Shown: piece by piece, positions 34,621 through 43,127 of the stretch
Layout: the number at the start of each line of letters is the position of its first letter
Numbering within the stretch: position 1 is the stretch's first letter
Source: an uncultured Pseudomonadota bacterium
Lineage (GTDB): Bacteria; Pseudomonadota; Gammaproteobacteria; Steroidobacterales; Woeseiaceae
Assembly: GCA_913055625.1 (NCBI GenBank)
Contig: CAJXJW010000001.1
Coordinates: 682,001-746,000 of the forward strand
Length of the DNA: 64,000 nucleotides
Reading direction: 5' to 3'
Position numbers and translations under genes: made by a program
Notes under the pieces: generated by a model
What the model was told of the DNA's origin: nothing
What the model saw: the letters and a program-made list of their open reading frames with translations, nothing else
Database searches by the model: none

Positions 34621-34866
34621 GTGCAGACCGGACCCGCCCGGCTGCGGTGGCAATGCCGGCGTGGCATGCGGGAACTCGACGAACTGCTGCTGCGCTTCCT
34701 CGAACGGCAGTACCCCGGCGCGCCGGACGCCGATAAGCGGGCGTTCGAGGCACTTTTGGAGCTTCCCGACCCGGAACTCGCGGCGTATTTGTTGCAGTCC
34801 CGTCCGCCGGAGTCCGACGACATTGCGCGTATCGTCCGCCGCCTGCAGGGCGGTTCTGCACCCTGA
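34621..34866 (+). CDS. sdhE: SdhE (SDHAF2 family) FAD assembly factor
   Basis: Promotes covalent flavinylation of SdhA. GTG at 34621, two bases after the sdhB stop; 81 residues. The family motif RRGMRELDELLLRFL is present near the N-terminus, followed by the helical bundle (FEALLELPDPELAAYLL). In E. coli this gene (formerly ygfY) sits next to ygfX and opposite ygfZ, away from the sdh operon; here it is part of the sdh cluster. Confidence 0.93.
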   Translation: MQTGPARLRWQCRRGMRELDELLLRFLERQYPGAPDADKRAFEALLELPDPELAAYLLQSRPPESDDIARIVRRLQGGSAP

Positions 34867-35260
34867 TGGCCGCAGCCGCGGCCTGCTGCTGGCGAGCGGT
34901 GCGTGTGCCGCGCTGGCGGGTGCGAGCATCTTCCTGGTGGTCCTGCCGCCGGCGGTCGCCGCGCTGCCCACCGTCGCCTGGATCGGGGTCTCGTTGGCCA
35001 ATGCCTGGCGCCTGGTCCGCGCCTGGCGCCGCTGCCAACACTACGTCATCGGTGCCGACGGGCATCTCGAGTGCCATCCGCCGGCCGGTCGGCCGACGCG
35101 GGCAACGGTCGGGCGCGGATCCGTGTTCGGCCGGCGCGCCTGCGTGCTGTGCATCGACCCGTCCGCGGGCACGGGATGGGTGGACTACCTGCGGCGTGAC
35201 GCGCAGGATCGCCAACAATGGCGGCGTTTTCGGGTCATTTGCCGGCATTTCGCGGGATGA
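34823..35260 (+). CDS. ygfX: YgfX (CptA) family membrane protein
   Basis: Small inner-membrane protein; the E. coli member is described as the partner of SdhE and as affecting cell division proteins. Two hydrophobic segments (GLLLASGACAALAGASIFLV and LPPAVAALPTVAWIGV) are followed by a soluble part with RGSVFGRRACVLCIDPSA. The TTG at 34823 gives 145 residues and a 44-bp overlap with sdhE; no ATG or GTG fits, so the start is uncertain. An unrelated-looking frame from 34866 over the same DNA is shadow. Confidence 0.7.
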   Translation: MRVSSAACRAVLHPDGRSRGLLLASGACAALAGASIFLVVLPPAVAALPTVAWIGVSLANAWRLVRAWRRCQHYVIGADGHLECHPPAGRPTRATVGRGSVFGRRACVLCIDPSAGTGWVDYLRRDAQDRQQWRRFRVICRHFAG

Positions 35261-35266
35261 TAAGAT
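35258..35266 (+). promoter_or_regulatory. Candidate extended -10 promoter of the rpoE operon
   Basis: TGA-TAAGAT at the end of ygfX has a TG dinucleotide one base before a four-of-six -10 hexamer. A transcript from about 35273 would include the small ORF at 35327 and rpoE. Confidence 0.3.
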
Positions 35267-35326
35267 CTTGGCCGCCGGGGCCGCAGTTCCGGGCGGACAG
35301 GCCGCCGGACGGCCGGTCCGGGCATT

Positions 35327-35443
35327 ATGGAAAAAATGAGCGAACGGGTAAGCATGGCCGAACTTTCCGACAGGGCACCGGTCTATCTCGGCATCGGGCG
35401 GCGGCGCCGCGCAATCTGCGGGGCGGGCCCGAATGTCGAATGA
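35327..35443 (+). CDS. Small upstream ORF overlapping the rpoE start (RseD-like position)
   Basis: A 38-codon ORF (MEKMSERVSMAELSDRAP then a basic tail) whose TGA (35441-35443) lies inside rpoE, overlapping its start by 11 nt. E. coli has the leader peptide gene rseD in the same position, where its translation is coupled to rpoE and is the target of CsrA. No clear sequence similarity can be claimed and the Shine-Dalgarno is weak; a second ATG is at 35336. The sigma-E-like promoter lies inside this ORF, so only transcripts from further upstream would contain it. Confidence 0.4.
   Translation: MEKMSERVSMAELSDRAPVYLGIGRRRRAICGAGPNVE
35360..35386 (+). promoter_or_regulatory. Candidate sigma-E autoregulatory promoter of rpoE
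   Basis: GAACTT (35360-35365), exactly 16 bp, then TCTAT (35382-35386), close to the sigma-E pattern GAACTT-N16-TCTGA. Transcription would start near 35392, about 40 nt before the rpoE ATG. Autoregulation of rpoE by sigma-E is the rule in Gammaproteobacteria. Confidence 0.6.
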
Positions 35444-36008
35444 ATCGACGGATACGAAACTCGTCAAACGGGTCCAGAAGGGCGACAAGGGCGCGTTCGA
35501 CATGCTGGTACTCAAGTACCAGCACAGGATCGTCAACCTGGTGATGCGCTATGTACGCGATCCGGAGCAGGCACTGGACATTACGCAGGAGGCTTTCATC
35601 AAGGCTTACCGCGCGCTGCCGCGCTTTCGCGGCGACAGTGCGTTCTACACCTGGCTGTACCGGATCGCCGTGAACACGGCAAAGAATCACCTGGCCTCGC
35701 AGCGCCGGCGTCCCCTGGACGTGGAACTCGACCTCCAGGACCCGGAACAATACGACCTGCACGCGCGTCTGAAGGAAACGGACACGCCGGAGGCGGTGAC
35801 GATCAGCCAGGAATTGCAGGCGACCGTCGAGGAGGCCATACAGGGCCTGCCCGACGACCTGCGGACGGCGATCATCCTTCGGGAACTCGATGGCATGAGT
35901 TACGAGGAGATCGCAGAGACGATGGAATGCCCGGTGGGTACGGTGCGATCGCGCATCTTCCGGGCGCGCGATGCCATTTCGAAAAAGGTGGGTTCCCTGA
36001 TACGCTGA
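35433..36008 (+). CDS. rpoE: RNA polymerase sigma-E factor
   Basis: ECF sigma factor for envelope stress, held at the membrane by RseA and freed after DegS and RseP cleavage. 191 residues. Region 2 (QEAFIKAYRALPRFRGDSAFYTW) and region 4 (LREL..MSYEEIAETMECPVGTVRSR) are unmistakable. First of rpoE-rseA-rseB-rseC. RseP, BamA and Skp, typical regulators or targets, are encoded at 1.2-5.6 kb. Confidence 0.97.
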   Translation: MSNESTDTKLVKRVQKGDKGAFDMLVLKYQHRIVNLVMRYVRDPEQALDITQEAFIKAYRALPRFRGDSAFYTWLYRIAVNTAKNHLASQRRRPLDVELDLQDPEQYDLHARLKETDTPEAVTISQELQATVEEAIQGLPDDLRTAIILRELDGMSYEEIAETMECPVGTVRSRIFRARDAISKKVGSLIR

Positions 36009-36081
36009 CGCGGTCACGCGAGACGTCGACCAGGGATACCCGGGGTTTAGCGATTCGGGCCCGGCCCGTGTGTGGTGAAGA

Positions 36082-36699
36082 ATGAACGAAGCGATCCGTA
36101 TGCAGTTGTCCGCGTTTGCGGACGGCGAACTGCCGGACAATGAGAAAGAGCTGTTGCTCAGGCGCTTGAGCCAGGATCCGGCGATGCGCCGGCAGGTCGC
36201 GGAATACCTCGCGCTCGGCCGGGCCATTCGTGGCGAGGTGCCGGTGCGTGGCATCGAGCGGCTGCGCGAGCGGGTCGCCGGCGCCATCGGCGCACTCGAC
36301 GTGCCGCCCTCCGACGCGGGTGTGGAGACGGGCGGCGCCCCGGCGGCGAAGCGCCGGTTCGGTCGTCCCGTAGCCGGGTTCGGCATCGCCGCGGCGGTCG
36401 CGGTGCTGGCCATCTTCGGCTTGCAGCGGGTCGACGACGGGACGGTCCCGGCGGGCGGGCCGGCGGTGGCGAACGGCGTGGAGTTCCCGGCGCAGCCGGC
36501 GCCGGACGACCGGCTGCAGCAGTTCCGCCTGCTGCACGACGCGGAGGCCGGCAACAACGGCATGCGCTCCCGGTTCGCGAACTTCGAAGAACGGCAGGAC
36601 CTGGTCGAGGTCGCGCCGCCGGACGACGTCGACGAAGACGCCGCACGAGATTCCGACGACGTTCCCGCCGACGGCACGCCGTCACCGGCTGACGACTGA
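36082..36699 (+). CDS. rseA: Anti-sigma-E factor RseA
   Basis: Single-pass inner-membrane protein that sequesters sigma-E. 205 residues. The N-terminal cytoplasmic RseA domain (MQLSAFADGELPDNEKELLL) binds sigma-E; one membrane segment lies at about residues 97-114 (FGIAAAVAVLAIFG); the periplasmic part is acidic and disordered (DDVDEDAARDSDD) and ends without the hydrophobic YQF-like motif seen on OMPs. Start of rseB overlaps its stop. Confidence 0.93.
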   Translation: MNEAIRMQLSAFADGELPDNEKELLLRRLSQDPAMRRQVAEYLALGRAIRGEVPVRGIERLRERVAGAIGALDVPPSDAGVETGGAPAAKRRFGRPVAGFGIAAAVAVLAIFGLQRVDDGTVPAGGPAVANGVEFPAQPAPDDRLQQFRLLHDAEAGNNGMRSRFANFEERQDLVEVAPPDDVDEDAARDSDDVPADGTPSPADD

Positions 36700-37667
36700 T
36701 GCGTCGGGCCCGTCGCACGCTGCCGGGCGGCATCGCGATTACGCTGCTGGCCGTCGCGGCGGGCGCGGCCAATGATCCTCAAGCCTGGCTGCAGCGAATG
36801 GCGGCGGCGGTGCAGACCACGGACTACGAAGGCACGGTCGTTCGGTTGTCCGGCGATTCGGCCGAGGCGGTCAAGGTCATCCATTCGGTATCCGACGGCG
36901 TCGTACGCGAGAAGCTGATCGCGCAGGAAGGCGACGGGCTGGAGATCATCCGCATCGGCAATGACGTGCAGTGCGTGCTGCCGGAGCGGCAGTCGGTCAT
37001 GGTCGAGGAATGGAGTGACCAGAGCACGCTGTTCTCGACGCTGCCGACCCGCGTTCTGCGCATCGGCACGGAGTACGACACGCGGGTCGTTCGCGAAGGG
37101 CGCGTTGCCGGCCGCACTGCGATCGTGATCGCGATCAAGCCGCACGACGAGTTTCGCTATGAGCACCGGCTCTGGCTGGACGCGGAAACGGCGTTTCCGC
37201 TGCAGACCCAGTTGCTCGATGCCGATGGTGCCGCCGTCGAGCAGGTCAAGTTCGCCGACATCGAACTCGGCAGCGACATCCACGCGAGTGCGCTGGCGTC
37301 GTCCTACGACACCGCGGCCTTCAAATGGTACGGTCCGGCGCGGCGAGCAAGTACGCGGGATGTCGAGGCGGCCTGGCAGAACGACGCGCTGCCCGCGGGC
37401 TTCCGCCTGGTGTCGGCGCAACAACAGGAGTCGCTGCCCGGCTCCGGGCACCGGGTCACGCATCTCCTGTACGGCGACGGCCTCGCGAGCGTTTCCGTCT
37501 TCATTTCGGACGATGCCGGCGAGGCCCTGCCGGAGCGCTCCCGGGTGGGCGCGTCGCATTCCTACTCCACCATCGTCGACGGCCATCGGGTGACGGCGGT
37601 CGGTGAGGTTCCGGCCGTCACGGTGGAGCGTATCGCCACCACGATGCGCCGGTCCGTCCCGGAATGA
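36699..37667 (+). CDS. rseB: Sigma-E regulatory protein RseB (MucB family)
   Basis: Periplasmic lipid/LPS sensor that protects RseA from DegS. 322 residues with a signal peptide ending near AAGAAN. The LolA-like N-terminal domain (WLQRMAAAVQTTDYEGTVV) and the C-terminal domain (LPAGFRLVS; VTHLLYGDGLASVSVF) are typical. ATG overlaps the rseA stop by 1 bp; stop overlaps rseC by 4 bp. Confidence 0.94.
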   Translation: MRRARRTLPGGIAITLLAVAAGAANDPQAWLQRMAAAVQTTDYEGTVVRLSGDSAEAVKVIHSVSDGVVREKLIAQEGDGLEIIRIGNDVQCVLPERQSVMVEEWSDQSTLFSTLPTRVLRIGTEYDTRVVREGRVAGRTAIVIAIKPHDEFRYEHRLWLDAETAFPLQTQLLDADGAAVEQVKFADIELGSDIHASALASSYDTAAFKWYGPARRASTRDVEAAWQNDALPAGFRLVSAQQQESLPGSGHRVTHLLYGDGLASVSVFISDDAGEALPERSRVGASHSYSTIVDGHRVTAVGEVPAVTVERIATTMRRSVPE

Positions 37668-38107
37668 CGCGGACGGAAACCACGGCGACCGGCACTGTCA
37701 CCGCGTTGGACGGTGCCCCCGGTCGCCGGGTGGCACACATACTCGCGTCCCCGGCGGCACCGTGCGCGCGATGCGCGGAAGGGCGGGGCTGTGGCGCCGA
37801 CCTGTTCCGCTGGGGCCGCCGTCGCAACGAATTCCGGGTCCCGTTGCCGCGGTCCGTCGACGTCGCGGTCGGCGACACGGTGCGGCTGGCCGTGCCCGAG
37901 CGTCTCGTCCTCAGGATCGCGTTGTTGGCGTTCGGGGTGCCGCTGCTCGCCGCCGCAACCGGGGCGTCGCTCGCCGCCGCTTGGGGCGCCGGCGACCGTG
38001 GCACCGTGCTGACCGCCTTGCTGATGCTGCTCGCCGGCGCGGCGTTCTCCCGTTGGCGACTGGCGTCGTCCGGCGTCGGCACGATATTGCCGCGGGTCAG
38101 CGCCTGA
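37664..38107 (+). CDS. rseC: RseC/MucC family membrane protein
   Basis: SoxR-reducing/RseC family inner-membrane protein; modulates sigma-E in some species and resembles a RsxABCDGE-associated factor. 147 residues. An N-terminal Cys cluster CARCAEGRGCG (CxxC then Cys) is followed by VAVGDTVRLAVPE and two membrane helices (IALLAFGVPLLAAATGASLA; TALLMLLAGAAF). Overlaps rseB by 4 bp and abuts the next gene. Confidence 0.9.
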   Translation: MTRTETTATGTVTALDGAPGRRVAHILASPAAPCARCAEGRGCGADLFRWGRRRNEFRVPLPRSVDVAVGDTVRLAVPERLVLRIALLAFGVPLLAAATGASLAAAWGAGDRGTVLTALLMLLAGAAFSRWRLASSGVGTILPRVSA

Positions 38108-38347
38108 GTGCCGGACTTCGAGGTATACAGCCGCCGCGGCTGCCACCTGTGTGAAATCCTGATCGAAGCGCTCTCGGAAACCGTGGCCGGCCGGGCGGCC
38201 ATCCGGGTCCACGATGTCGACGACAGGCCGGAGTGGCAGCGCCGCTACGGGTTCGATGTGCCGGTCGTGCTGGTCGACGGACGCGAACTCTGCCGCCACC
38301 GGCTGGACCGGGACGCCGTGACGGAAGCCCTCGCGACGGGGGAATAA
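38108..38347 (+). CDS. Glutaredoxin-like thiol protein
   Basis: 79-residue thioredoxin-fold protein of the glutaredoxin (DUF836-like) family. The redox motif CHLC is at residues 12-15 ([11 protein letters not shown]) and the cis-Pro loop reads [14 protein letters not shown] start directly after the rseC stop, so it belongs to the rse operon. Possible role in thiol control of RseC's Cys cluster is only contextual. Substrate unknown. Confidence 0.8.
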   Translation: MPDFEVYSRRGCHLCEILIEALSETVAGRAAIRVHDVDDRPEWQRRYGFDVPVVLVDGRELCRHRLDRDAVTEALATGE

Positions 38348-38369
38348 ACCGGTATACTGCGCCGGTTTT
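38346..38369 (+). promoter_or_regulatory. Inverted repeat enclosing a -10 element upstream of lepA
   Basis: AAACCGG (38346-38352) and CCGGTTT (38362-38368) form a perfect 7-bp inverted repeat around TATACT (38353-38358), a good -10. TTTT follows the second arm, so the element could instead be a weak terminator of the rse operon. The lepA ATG is 17 bp later with a C-rich leader lacking a Shine-Dalgarno. Confidence 0.4.
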
Positions 38370-38385
38370 CGCCCCCGCCCCTCCC

Positions 38386-40176
38386 ATGAAGCACATCCGC
38401 AACTTCTCGATCATTGCCCATATCGACCACGGCAAGTCGACCCTGGCAGACCGTTTCATCCAGTTGTGCGGCGGCCTGACAGACCGCGAGATGGCGGAAC
38501 AGGTGCTCGATTCGATGGACATCGAGCGCGAGCGCGGCATCACGATCAAGGCGCAGAGCGTGTCGCTCGAGTACTCGGCGCGTGATGGCCGGACCTACCA
38601 ACTCAATTTCATCGATACGCCCGGCCACGTCGATTTCTCTTACGAGGTGTCCCGGTCGCTTGCGGCCTGCGAGGGCGCGCTGCTGGTCGTGGACGCGGCG
38701 CAGGGCGTCGAGGCGCAGAGCGTCGCGAACTGCATGACGGCGGTCGACCAGGGGCTCGAGGTCGTGCCGGTCCTGAACAAGATCGACCTGCCGGCGGCGG
38801 AACCGGATGCCGTGATCGCCGAGATCGAGGACGTCATCGGCATCGAGGCACAGAACGCCATCCGCGTCAGCGCAAAGACCGGCGAGGGCGTGCCCGATCT
38901 GCTGGAAGCGCTGGTCGAACGCATCCCGCCGCCGACCGGCGACCCCGATGCGCCGCTGCAGGCACTGATCATCGATTCGTGGTTCGACAACTACGTCGGC
39001 GTCGTGTCGCTCGTGCGGGTCGTGAACGGCAGTCTCGCGCGCGGCGCGAAGTTCAAGGTGATGTCGACCGGCGACAGTTATCTCGCGGACCGTGTCGGCA
39101 GCTTCACGCCGAAGATGCACGACCGGACGGAACTGAAGACGGGCGAGGTCGGTTTCGTCATCGCCGGCATCAAGGACATTTACGGTGCGCCGGTCGGCGA
39201 TACGCTGTCGCTGACGCGGAGCCCCTGCGAGAAGCCGCTCCCGGGGTTCAAGCAGGTGCAGCCGCGTGTCTTTGCCGGCATGTTCCCGATTTCGTCGGAC
39301 GACTATGAGGGCTTTCGCGAGGCCTTGCAGAAGCTGCGCCTAAACGATGCCGCGCTGCACTTCGAGCCGGAGACATCCGCGGCGCTCGGCTTCGGTTTTC
39401 GCTGCGGCTTCCTCGGTATGCTGCACATGGAGATCGTGCAGGAGCGCCTGGAGCGTGAATACGATCTCGAGCTGATCACGACCGCACCGACAGTGGTGTA
39501 CGAGGTCGTGGATTCGGCGGGCAAAGTGACCCGTGTCGACAACCCCTCGCGCCTGCCGCCGGCGAACGAGATCAGTGAGCTGCGCGAACCGATCATCGTG
39601 GCCAATATTCTCGTGCCCGAGGCGCATGTCGGCAGCGTCATCAAGCTGTGCATCGAGAAACGCGGCGTCCAGAAACACATGCGTTACCTCGGCAAGCAAG
39701 TGTCGCTCGAGTACGAAATGCCGCTCGCGGAAGTCGTGCTCGACTTCTTCGACCGGCTGAAGTCCGTGAGCCGCGGCTTTGCGTCGTTCGACTACCATTT
39801 CGTGCGTTTCGATCCCGCGCGCCTGGTGCGGCTCGACGTCCTCATCAACAAGGAGCGGGTGGACGCGCTGTCCATCATCGTGCATCGTGACAATGCTCAG
39901 TACCGGGGGCGCGAGTTGGTCGAGCGGATGCGGGAGCTGATTCCCAGGCAGATGTTCGACGTCGCGATCCAGGCGGCCATCGGCGGCCAGATCATTGCGC
40001 GCAGCACGGTCAAGGCGCTGCGAAAGAACGTGACGGCGAAGTGCTACGGCGGCGACGTCACGCGGAAACGCAAGTTGCTGGAGAAGCAGAAGGCCGGCAA
40101 ACGGCGCATGAAGCAGGTCGGATCGGTCGAGATTCCGCAGGAAGCGTTCCTGGCCGTGCTGAGAGTGGACAAGTGA
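38386..40176 (+). CDS. lepA: Elongation factor 4 (LepA)
   Basis: Ribosome-associated GTPase affecting initiation and back-translocation. ATG 38386 ([19 protein letters not shown]); 596 residues. G motifs [17 protein letters not shown] and NKIDLP are present, as is the LepA-specific C-terminal domain ([19 protein letters not shown]). The sequence just before the start (GCCCCCGCCCCTCCC) contains no Shine-Dalgarno. 15 bp before lepB. Confidence 0.97.
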   Translation: MKHIRNFSIIAHIDHGKSTLADRFIQLCGGLTDREMAEQVLDSMDIERERGITIKAQSVSLEYSARDGRTYQLNFIDTPGHVDFSYEVSRSLAACEGALLVVDAAQGVEAQSVANCMTAVDQGLEVVPVLNKIDLPAAEPDAVIAEIEDVIGIEAQNAIRVSAKTGEGVPDLLEALVERIPPPTGDPDAPLQALIIDSWFDNYVGVVSLVRVVNGSLARGAKFKVMSTGDSYLADRVGSFTPKMHDRTELKTGEVGFVIAGIKDIYGAPVGDTLSLTRSPCEKPLPGFKQVQPRVFAGMFPISSDDYEGFREALQKLRLNDAALHFEPETSAALGFGFRCGFLGMLHMEIVQERLEREYDLELITTAPTVVYEVVDSAGKVTRVDNPSRLPPANEISELREPIIVANILVPEAHVGSVIKLCIEKRGVQKHMRYLGKQVSLEYEMPLAEVVLDFFDRLKSVSRGFASFDYHFVRFDPARLVRLDVLINKERVDALSIIVHRDNAQYRGRELVERMRELIPRQMFDVAIQAAIGGQIIARSTVKALRKNVTAKCYGGDVTRKRKLLEKQKAGKRRMKQVGSVEIPQEAFLAVLRVDK

Positions 40177-40191
40177 AGAAGTGAGAGTGCA

Positions 40192-40953
40192 TTGAGTTAT
40201 AACCTGGCCCTGATCCTGACGGTGCTGACGCTGCTCACCGGCGTCGTCGTTGCCGTCAACAAGTTCTACTGGCAGCGTGCGGATCGCTGGAAGAAATCCT
40301 CGCGCACGCGGGAGACGCTGGTTGATTATTGCCAGTCCTTCTTCCCGGTACTGCTGTTCGTGCTGGTGATCCGCTCGTTCGTGTTCGAGCCCTTCCGAAT
40401 TCCGTCGGGATCGATGGAGCCGACGCTCGAGTCGGGTGATTTCATCTTCGTGAAAAAGTACGCGTATGGCCTCCGGCTGCCCGTCACCGAGAAGAAGGTC
40501 GTCGAAACCGGGGCGCCCGAGCGTGGTGACGTCGTGGTCTTTCGCCTGCCATCGAACCCGAAAATTCACTACATCAAGCGCGTCGTGGGCTTGCCGGGCG
40601 ACGTGATCGAGTACAACGCGCACCGGCTGACGGTCAACGGCGAGCCGGTGCGGGTCGAGCCGCCGGTCACGGCAGCGTCCCGCGGCGGCGCCGTGCACAA
40701 CGAGCAGCTCTTCGAGCGCCGCCACAAGATCCGGGTGGGCAACCCTGACGGGGCCCGGAATGGCCGTTACGTGGTGCCGGAAGGGCACTTTTTCATGATG
40801 GGCGACAACCGGGACAACAGCACGGACAGCCGATTCGAGTCGGTCGGGCCGGTGCCGGAGGAGAACCTGGTCGGCGAGGCAACCCGTATCTGGCTGCACA
40901 TCGAGGGCTTCAGCTGGCCGGACTGGGGCCGGATCGGCATGCGTATCGAATAA
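40192..40953 (+). CDS. lepB: Signal peptidase I
   Basis: Removes signal peptides at the periplasmic face of the inner membrane. TTG start at 40192 with GAGAG upstream; 253 residues. Two N-terminal membrane segments (about residues 4-22 and 52-66). Catalytic Ser74 is in PSGSMEP and general-base Lys129 in HYIKRVVGLPGD; box E MMGDNRDNSTDSR is intact. The lepA-lepB-DUF4845-rnc-era-recO-pdxJ order is conserved. Confidence 0.96.
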   Translation: MSYNLALILTVLTLLTGVVVAVNKFYWQRADRWKKSSRTRETLVDYCQSFFPVLLFVLVIRSFVFEPFRIPSGSMEPTLESGDFIFVKKYAYGLRLPVTEKKVVETGAPERGDVVVFRLPSNPKIHYIKRVVGLPGDVIEYNAHRLTVNGEPVRVEPPVTAASRGGAVHNEQLFERRHKIRVGNPDGARNGRYVVPEGHFFMMGDNRDNSTDSRFESVGPVPEENLVGEATRIWLHIEGFSWPDWGRIGMRIE

Positions 40954-41043
40954 TGTGGCGCGAGTCACTATTTTGCCCCCCGGAATTGCGCTAGGCTCTT
41001 GACTCCATACGCTTTTTGCGAAGTCTGAGACGGAGTTGCGACG

Positions 41044-41433
41044 ATGATTCTCGACGGATACGGCCGTTCGGAACGGCGGCAGGCGGGCATGACCACGCTG
41101 GGCATGCTGATTCTCGTCGCGTTCGTCGGCCTGTTTGCGTTTGCCTTCATTCGGCTCACGCCCGTGTACCTGAACTACATGAAGGTCGCCGGCGTCATCG
41201 ACGGCGTCCAGGATGAATTCGACGGCCAGGGCGCGTCGCGCGCCGCCATACGGAGCTCGGTCGCGCGCCGCTTCGACATCGAGAGCGTGTCCGAGATCAC
41301 GGCGAGGGACATCAAGGTGAACTCGGTCGACGGCGGCTTCGAGGTCGTTGCCGACTACAAGCACGAAGCGCCGTTTATCGGCAACGTGGCTTTCACGGTA
41401 CACTTCCAGAAATCGGAGCTCGTTCGCCGCTGA
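41044..41433 (+). CDS. DUF4845 membrane protein
   Basis: Conserved 129-residue protein between lepB and rnc in many Gammaproteobacteria; function unknown. A basic N-terminus leads to one membrane helix (TLGMLILVAFVGLFAFAFI, about residues 18-36), reminiscent of type IV pilin-like N-termini but without the Phe+1/Glu+5 signature, and a small periplasmic domain (DIKVNSVDGGFEVVADYK). The 90-bp gap upstream holds TTGACT but no good -10. Confidence 0.85.
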   Translation: MILDGYGRSERRQAGMTTLGMLILVAFVGLFAFAFIRLTPVYLNYMKVAGVIDGVQDEFDGQGASRAAIRSSVARRFDIESVSEITARDIKVNSVDGGFEVVADYKHEAPFIGNVAFTVHFQKSELVRR

Positions 41434-41505
41434 TTTCCGGGCCCACCGGGCCGGTCCGCGAACGACGGGCCGTGAGACGACCGGGGCTGCGACGGCAGCG
41501 GGGCC

Positions 41506-42204
41506 ATGAACGACACGATGACCAGGGCAGCCGCCTGGCTGCAAGACACCCTCGACTACACGTTTCGGGACGCCGGCCTGCTCGAGCAGGCGCTCACGCA
41601 CCGCAGCGCGGCGGGCCACAGCAACGAACGCCTCGAGTTCCTGGGCGACGCGGTCCTGGACCTCGTCGTTTCCGAACACGTGTTCCGGGCCGCGCCCGGG
41701 TCTGACGAGGGCGATCTCAGCCGGCTGCGCGCTTCGCTGGTGAAGGACCGCTCGCTGGCGGGTATCGCGAGCGACCTCGGCATCGGGGAACACCTGATTC
41801 TCGGCAGCGGCGAACGCAAGACCGGCGGCCATCGGCGCGAGTCCATCCTCGCGGATGCCGTCGAGGCGCTGTTTGGCGCCATCTACCTCGACGCGGGTTT
41901 CGCAGCCGCGCGCGACGTCATCGTCGCGGCCCTCGGCAATCGCCTGGAGAACCTGCCCGACCCGCGCGAACTTCGGGATCCCAAGACCCGCCTGCAGGAG
42001 TGGCTGCAGTCGCGTGGCAGGGCATTGCCGGAATACGAGATGGTGAACGTCAGCGGCAAGGCCCATCGGCAGGTTTTCGACGTCGAATGCCGTGTCGACG
42101 GCGATGACGCGGGCGCGCGCGGCACCGGGTCGTCGCGCCGCGCCGCCGAGCAGCAGGCGGCACGAACGATGCTGGCTCGCCTCCAGGAACCTCGCGGTGA
42201 GTGA
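41506..42204 (+). CDS. rnc: Ribonuclease III
   Basis: Cleaves double-stranded RNA in rRNA maturation and mRNA control. 232 residues. The signature NERLEFLGDAVLD carries Glu41, Glu44 and Asp48 (E. coli 38, 41, 45); ILADAVEALFGAIY holds the second acidic cluster. A C-terminal dsRNA-binding domain covers about residues 160-228. GGGG lies just before the ATG. Overlaps era by 8 bp. Confidence 0.97.
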   Translation: MNDTMTRAAAWLQDTLDYTFRDAGLLEQALTHRSAAGHSNERLEFLGDAVLDLVVSEHVFRAAPGSDEGDLSRLRASLVKDRSLAGIASDLGIGEHLILGSGERKTGGHRRESILADAVEALFGAIYLDAGFAAARDVIVAALGNRLENLPDPRELRDPKTRLQEWLQSRGRALPEYEMVNVSGKAHRQVFDVECRVDGDDAGARGTGSSRRAAEQQAARTMLARLQEPRGE

Positions 42205-43096
42205 CCGGCCGTTTCGCTGCGGCTACGTTGCGGTGGTTGGGCGGCCGAATGTCGGCAAGTCGACCCTCGTCAACGCCCTCGTCGGAACGCGCGTCAGCAT
42301 CGTGACCGCGAAGCCGCAGACGACCCGGCATCGGGTGCTCGGCGTAATGAGCACGGCGTCGGCACAGGTGGTCTTCGTGGATACGCCGGGCCTGCATCGC
42401 ACGTCGCGCAAGGCGATGAACCGGATGATGAACCGCACCGCGCTGAGCGCGCTCGCGGATGCCGACCTGGTGCTGTTCGTCACCGAGGCCGCGCGCTGGG
42501 TCGACGAGGACGAGGACGTGCTGTCGACGGTGGGCCGCTACGACGCGCCCGTCGTTGCGGTGCTCAACAAGGTCGACACGGTGCACCCGAAACCGGTGTT
42601 GCTGGGTGCGCTGGAGGCAATGGCGGCGCGTTACGCGTTCGCGGACCTCGTGCCGGTGTCGGCGACGCGCGGGAACAATCTCGACGCGCTGCGCAAGGTG
42701 GTACTGCCGTTTCTACCCGAATCGCCGGCGCTGTTCCCCGAGCACATGCGGACGGATCGTTCGCCGGCCTTCCACGCCGCCGAAGCTATCCGGGAAAAGC
42801 TGATGCTGATGCTGCACCAGGAACTGCCGTACGGGGTCAGCGTCCAGGTCGACCGCTATGACAGCTCGGGCGAGCAGGTCGCCATCGACGCGGTCATCTG
42901 GGTAGAGCGAGAGAGCCAGAAGGGCATCGTCGTCGGCAAGGGCGGCCGCCAGCTCAAGCACGTCGGGCAGGCGGCGCGGCTCGATCTCCGGGAGCAACTC
43001 GGCCGGCCCGTCCATCTCGAGCTCTGGGTGAAGGTCCGCGAGAACTGGGCCGACAGCGAGTCGGAACTGCTCGCGCTGGGTTTCGATCCGGTATGA
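42197..43096 (+). CDS. era: GTPase Era
   Basis: GTPase needed for 16S rRNA 3'-end maturation and 30S assembly. GTG 42197, overlapping the rnc stop; 299 residues. G1 GRPNVGKST, the DTPGLHR switch II, NKVDTV, and the C-terminal KH domain (GIVVGKGGRQLKHVG) are intact. rnc-era-recO is a conserved operon. Confidence 0.97.
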   Translation: MSDRPFRCGYVAVVGRPNVGKSTLVNALVGTRVSIVTAKPQTTRHRVLGVMSTASAQVVFVDTPGLHRTSRKAMNRMMNRTALSALADADLVLFVTEAARWVDEDEDVLSTVGRYDAPVVAVLNKVDTVHPKPVLLGALEAMAARYAFADLVPVSATRGNNLDALRKVVLPFLPESPALFPEHMRTDRSPAFHAAEAIREKLMLMLHQELPYGVSVQVDRYDSSGEQVAIDAVIWVERESQKGIVVGKGGRQLKHVGQAARLDLREQLGRPVHLELWVKVRENWADSESELLALGFDPV

Positions 43097-43127
43097 GTGC
43101 GGCGGCGTACCGAACCGGACACGCCCG

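Noticed and set aside
34866-35339. 157-codon open frame over the ygfX region
   Set aside because: The translation is Arg/Ser/Ala/Pro-rich without family features, while the overlapping frame encodes two membrane segments and YgfX-like motifs.
41082-41160. Type IV prepilin signal in the DUF4845 protein
   Set aside because: The hydrophobic N-terminus is similar but lacks the Phe+1 and Glu+5 residues needed for a prepilin.
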